Positions 61,094-64,000 of a DNA stretch of 64,000 nucleotides are shown piece by piece. The stretch lies in NCBI GenBank assembly GCA_039801505.1, contig JBDRUV010000002.1, positions 186,001 through 250,000 of the forward strand, in the 5' to 3' direction. The stretch is from a candidate division WOR-3 bacterium. GTDB taxonomy: Bacteria > Hydrothermota > Tepidihabitantia > Tepidihabitantales > CAIPLT01. Both the position numbers and the translations under genes were made by a program. Under the pieces are notes generated by a model. The model searched no databases. It saw only the letters and a program-made list of their open reading frames with translations, and had not been told where the DNA came from. Positions within the stretch are counted from its first letter, which is position 1; the number at the start of each line of letters is the position of its first letter.

Positions 61094-62932
61094 ATGCTAC
61101 ACATTGTATTAGTTATTATTACGGCCCTAACTAGTCCGTTGACTCTTTCGGAGTCTGTGACCAAAGGTGGCGGTGGTCCGGATGCCTATGGTTATCGCTA
61201 TATCGATAATGATACTGTGGCACCAAATGCCCCGGTCTTTCGCTGGATTGATATCACGAATGTTGGCACGCGTGTCACTGGACTGATGGATGATAATGTG
61301 GTTGGACCGTTTCCCATCGGATTTAGTTTTCCGTATTATTGGTATCGAGTCAATAGCTTTTATGTGAGTTCTAATGGTTATATTTCGTTTAGTGACAACT
61401 TTAATGGTGCCCATCCGTTCAGCAATGTGCCGAATCCGGCACGGCCGAACGATATTGTTGCGCCGTTAATGTCGGATTTAGATTTTTCTGCCGCACCCGG
61501 TGGTGATTCGGCCCGGTGTTATTACTGGACCAATCCCAATCATGATACTTGTGTGATTTCCTATATTAATGTGCGATGGTGGAATATGCCGACATCTCGT
61601 TGTACCTTTCAGATTATTCTTTCACGACCGGATAGTTCAATTACCTTCCAGTATAAGCGCATTGTCGGCACACCGTATCAAGGTTGGTCACCAACTAATA
61701 ACACCACAGGTATTGAAAATGTCTCAGGAACGGTTGGACTTAGTTATCTAAATGGCCTTGTGCCTTCCCAAAATACGCTGCACGAAACCTTAGCCGTTAA
61801 GTTTTATCCTCCAGAAAGCACTAGTTTTGCCGTGACCGATGTTGGCATTTTATATGCGATGAATCCGAACTCCGGTGGCTTCTTTATTCTTAACAATACC
61901 CCTAAGACCTTATGGGCTAAGGTCAAAAATAGTGGTAATCAGCCGGTTAGTGCCTGTACGGTATTCTGTCGGGTCCGTAATGCTGCCAATACAGTTGTTC
62001 ACTCCTCTAGTGTTGTGATTCCTCAGATGAGTCCGGCGCAGATCGAGTCAGTCAATTTTACCCCTTGGACGCCAACTGCGACTGGAGTTTATCGTAGCAC
62101 TTTCCGAGCTAAAATTTCCGGCGATATGTACGCCGGAAATGACTCGGTGACTATCGAAACCCGGGTTATTACGTTGCCGACGGAAATTGCGTTTGATGAT
62201 GGCGTATATGATTATGGCACCACTTGGTCCGGAAATACCGGTGGCATGGGAATTAAATTTACCCCGCCGGTTTATCCTTGTCGAATCACTAGTGCCCGGG
62301 CCTATCTATATTATTCGACATCACCGGTAACTTGCACGTTGTGGGTCTTAAAAGACGATGGTCCCAACGGTACACCGGGTACGGTGCTCGGTCGGGGTAA
62401 CATTAATGTCAATGCCACAACACCAACTTGGTATACGATTAATCTTGATGCCACAATAAACTCCGGCTCGTTCTTTGTGGGAGTAACCTCGAATGGTAAT
62501 CAGGAACCCGTATACTGTATGGATACTTCGTTTCCAATTTCCCGACAAACCTGGGAGTACACCGGCTCCTGGGCACCTTACCGGTCAGCTGATGAATACG
62601 ATGCGATGATGCGGGCCACTATTGCCCTGGGTGCTGGAATTGCGGAACTTTATCCATCCGGCAATTATTATTATCAGCCAGCACTTTTAGTGTCGCCTAA
62701 CCCATTTACTCAAGAGACTAAAATTTGGTTAGTTGGCAAATCTCTTAAGAACCAAGTAGTTGGGATTTATGATATCAGGGGCGAACTAGTAACTACTCTT
62801 ACGGCTAATAATGAGTTTATCACTTGGGATGGTCGCAATCAAAAAGGAGAGAAACTAGCACGCGGTGTCTATTTTGCGCGGCTAAATACGGATGTTTCGT
62901 TAAAACCGGTAAAACTCTTGCTCTTAAAGTAA
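61094..62932 (+). CDS. Secreted multidomain protein with C-terminal sorting domain
   Basis: This 612-residue protein has a short signal peptide (LHIVLVIITALTSPLTLS). Residues ~27-250 form a beta-rich domain (GYRYIDNDTVAPNAPVFRWIDI, NSFYVSSNGYISFSDNFNGAHPFSN), seen in secreted proteins of FCB-type candidate phyla. A CARDB-like sandwich (about 252-360) resembles those of the 49731 protein. A jelly-roll-like domain follows (about 365-510). The C-terminus LLVSPNPFTQETKIWL, IYDIRGELVTTL, WDGRNQKGEKLARGVYFARL is a FlgD/type-IX-like sorting domain. No catalytic residues were recognised. Confidence 0.72.
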   Translation: MLHIVLVIITALTSPLTLSESVTKGGGGPDAYGYRYIDNDTVAPNAPVFRWIDITNVGTRVTGLMDDNVVGPFPIGFSFPYYWYRVNSFYVSSNGYISFSDNFNGAHPFSNVPNPARPNDIVAPLMSDLDFSAAPGGDSARCYYWTNPNHDTCVISYINVRWWNMPTSRCTFQIILSRPDSSITFQYKRIVGTPYQGWSPTNNTTGIENVSGTVGLSYLNGLVPSQNTLHETLAVKFYPPESTSFAVTDVGILYAMNPNSGGFFILNNTPKTLWAKVKNSGNQPVSACTVFCRVRNAANTVVHSSSVVIPQMSPAQIESVNFTPWTPTATGVYRSTFRAKISGDMYAGNDSVTIETRVITLPTEIAFDDGVYDYGTTWSGNTGGMGIKFTPPVYPCRITSARAYLYYSTSPVTCTLWVLKDDGPNGTPGTVLGRGNINVNATTPTWYTINLDATINSGSFFVGVTSNGNQEPVYCMDTSFPISRQTWEYTGSWAPYRSADEYDAMMRATIALGAGIAELYPSGNYYYQPALLVSPNPFTQETKIWLVGKSLKNQVVGIYDIRGELVTTLTANNEFITWDGRNQKGEKLARGVYFARLNTDVSLKPVKLLLLK

Positions 62933-62952
62933 AAATTTAAACCTCTAAATCT

Positions 62953-62992
62953 AAGGGGGGAACAAATTTTTTGTCCCCCCCCTTTATTTTTT
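62953..62992. terminator. G/C-rich terminator between convergent genes
   Basis: GGGGGG (62955-62960) pairs with CCCCCC within 62975-62982, with ACA/TGT inside; T-rich tracts follow on the plus strand. It overlaps the last codons of recO. Confidence 0.75.
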
Positions 62993-63751
62993 ATCACCGG
63001 CATCAAAAAAGACATCAAACGCCCCGGCTAGCTGAGTTTCTAAATAATATTCACAATAACGATGTATAAGCTTAAAAGTTTCCTCAGGTATTTGTAATTT
63101 AAAGGCACTAGTTAAACTGTGAGTTAAAAGAAACCTCATCGGCTTTATCACATGAGCGGGCACAAGATCTTGTAATTCTGGATGGCGTTCAGTATTACAA
63201 ATTGCTCCACCGGCCGAGATACTAAAATAGTTTATATTTTTTAGCCGGCATTTGACACACTGATTAAGTTCGGGTCGATAACCTAAAATACTAATAGCCT
63301 TAAGATAATAACTTGCCAAAAATGACTGTAGATGTTTGGAGATGAAACGGTTATTTTGGTTTAATATTCTAAGCGCACTTAGGAGCAGATTATAAAGTTT
63401 AAAACTTGGTTCTTCCAACTTAGTACCGCGCAGGATAATTTCTAGCAACTCATAACCAGGAATAAATTTGGTAATAGATTTAAGGGACGAGAAATCTTCT
63501 AGCAGATAAGCGCTCGATAAAGTATATATTGTTTTGCGTTCTGAATGGTAAAAAATTACTACACATCGATTAAAGACCTCTAGGGCACCACCGAACTGAC
63601 TTTTAAGCCTTCGGGCACCTTTGGCTAAAAAGATCAATTTCCCGTAATCTTCAGTAAAAATTGTGACCAATTTACTTGTCTCTCTCCAGCGCTGAACATT
63701 TAGCACAATACCCGTAGTTTTTATGATTCTAGGCACCGGATTTAATGACAA
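62984..63751 (-). CDS. recO: DNA repair protein RecO
   Basis: This 255-residue protein has an N-terminal OB fold (KTTGIVLNVQRWRETSKLVTIFTEDYGKLIFLAKGARRLKSQFGG), a helical domain and a Cys cluster beginning NQCVKCRLKN with a later Cys (GGAICN), all in family order. RecO anneals SSB-coated strands and works with RecR and RecF (recF is at 19374). The listed start is TTG; a GTG five codons downstream (63736) is an equally good alternative, and neither has a Shine-Dalgarno. The gene follows the CBS-domain gene by 24 nt, so it is probably in its operon. Confidence 0.85.
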   Translation of the reverse strand: MSLNPVPRIIKTTGIVLNVQRWRETSKLVTIFTEDYGKLIFLAKGARRLKSQFGGALEVFNRCVVIFYHSERKTIYTLSSAYLLEDFSSLKSITKFIPGYELLEIILRGTKLEEPSFKLYNLLLSALRILNQNNRFISKHLQSFLASYYLKAISILGYRPELNQCVKCRLKNINYFSISAGGAICNTERHPELQDLVPAHVIKPMRFLLTHSLTSAFKLQIPEETFKLIHRYCEYYLETQLAGAFDVFFDAGDKK

Positions 63752-63775
63752 AAGAAATTTTTTGGTGCTACATTT

Positions 63776-64000
63776 TTAGGCTTCACTTCGAATTTCTCCA
63801 ACTAATTCTTCAAGTAAATCTTCTAAGGTGACAATTCCCAACATTTCTCCTAATTCATTTTCAACGACAGCCAAGTGTTCGCCACGCTGCGTCATCTCCT
63901 GAAGTACTACCGTGGCTTTGGTGTCAGAACCAATTCGATAGGGTGGCCGGATAATTTTTTTTAGGCTAAATCTTTTACTTTTTAGCCCATAGATAATATC
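63776..64000 (-). CDS. CBS-domain hemolysin C/CorC-like protein, C-terminal fragment
   Basis: The last 74 codons of a gene that continues beyond the right edge. The visible sequence KIIRPPYRIGSDTKATVVLQEM, QRGEHLAVVENELGEMLGIVTLEDLLEELVGEI is the second CBS domain of HlyC/CorC (TlyC) proteins. These have an N-terminal DUF21/CNNM membrane domain implicated in Mg/Co transport. The usual CorC_HlyC domain after the CBS pair is missing, because the stop follows VGEIRSEA directly. This is the short CNNM form. Confidence 0.8.
   Translation of the reverse strand, partial: DIIYGLKSKRFSLKKIIRPPYRIGSDTKATVVLQEMTQRGEHLAVVENELGEMLGIVTLEDLLEELVGEIRSEA

Overview
The window is one bacterial chromosome segment of moderate to low GC, almost fully coding, with no rRNA, tRNA, CRISPR array or insertion sequence that I can recognise. 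Several traits point to a deep-branching, anaerobic, probably thermophilic Gram-negative of the FCB side of the tree, of the candidate-division WOR-3/Stahlbacteria kind. These are a V/A-type ATPase, a flavodiiron/hybrid-cluster detoxification operon, archaeal-style split methylmalonyl-CoA mutase, many PorV/PorQ-like outer-membrane barrels, and secreted proteins ending in FlgD/type-IX-secretion-like sorting domains. The phylum assignment is inference from gene content only.

Layout. 0-5.2 kb: start of gyrB (minus strand), then a propionate module (methylmalonyl-CoA mutase large subunit, epimerase, methionine gamma-lyase-like enzyme) facing a convergent acyl-CoA synthetase. 5.6-7.4 kb: asnS, an EF-Tu domain-2-like protein and a 55-residue basic protein. 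7.4-14.7 kb: AddB/AddA-type helicase-nuclease, a barren 0.8 kb gap, and an RseC-like membrane protein. 14.7-17.4 kb: a Lon-family protease (minus) preceded by a strongly folded leader RNA. 17.4-20.8 kb: Xer recombinase, ddl, recF, dciA. 21.2-29.3 kb: an outer-membrane operon (PorV-like, HhH-barrel fusion, barrel, 5'-nucleotidase, PHP hydrolase, PorV-like). 29.5-34.0 kb: an O2/NO-defence operon (Hrb, class III Hcp, FprA) ending in an IscS homologue that lacks the PLP lysine. 34-40 kb: a barrel protein, then a minus-strand operon of iron-sulphur/FAD amine-dehydrogenase parts enclosing an SppA fused to a beta-barrel. 40-49.6 kb: endonuclease IV, hutH joined to a V-ATPase C-F-A-B block, PorV-like, YhaM-like, rsmG. 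49.7-52.4 kb: a large secreted repeat protein. 52.4-60.7 kb: a phosphate regulon (PhoB, PhoR, ArsC, Pho box, porin, PstSCAB, PhoU). 61-64 kb: another secreted protein, recO and the end of a CBS/HlyC-type protein.

Two genome-wide habits emerge. First, at least eleven genes have a TTGAC(N) / 16-18 nt / TATAAT-like promoter placed so that the start codon lies only 5-11 nt beyond the -10 box, so their mRNAs should be leaderless or nearly so. Genes for abundant exported proteins instead carry 67-123 nt beyond the -10 box with a strong Shine-Dalgarno, and two of these leaders contain hairpins. Second, five of the six intergenic gaps longer than 300 nt carry a tandem pair of GACCGT-type dodecamers. 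In four of them the pair lies 120-141 nt upstream of a clear promoter and in the same orientation. I know of no named family that matches this element, and it is my best candidate for something undescribed.

Other points of interest are the PLP-lysine-less IscS, the barrel-SppA fusion, the structured Lon leader and the outer-membrane operon that pairs a helix-hairpin-helix barrel with nucleotide phosphatases.
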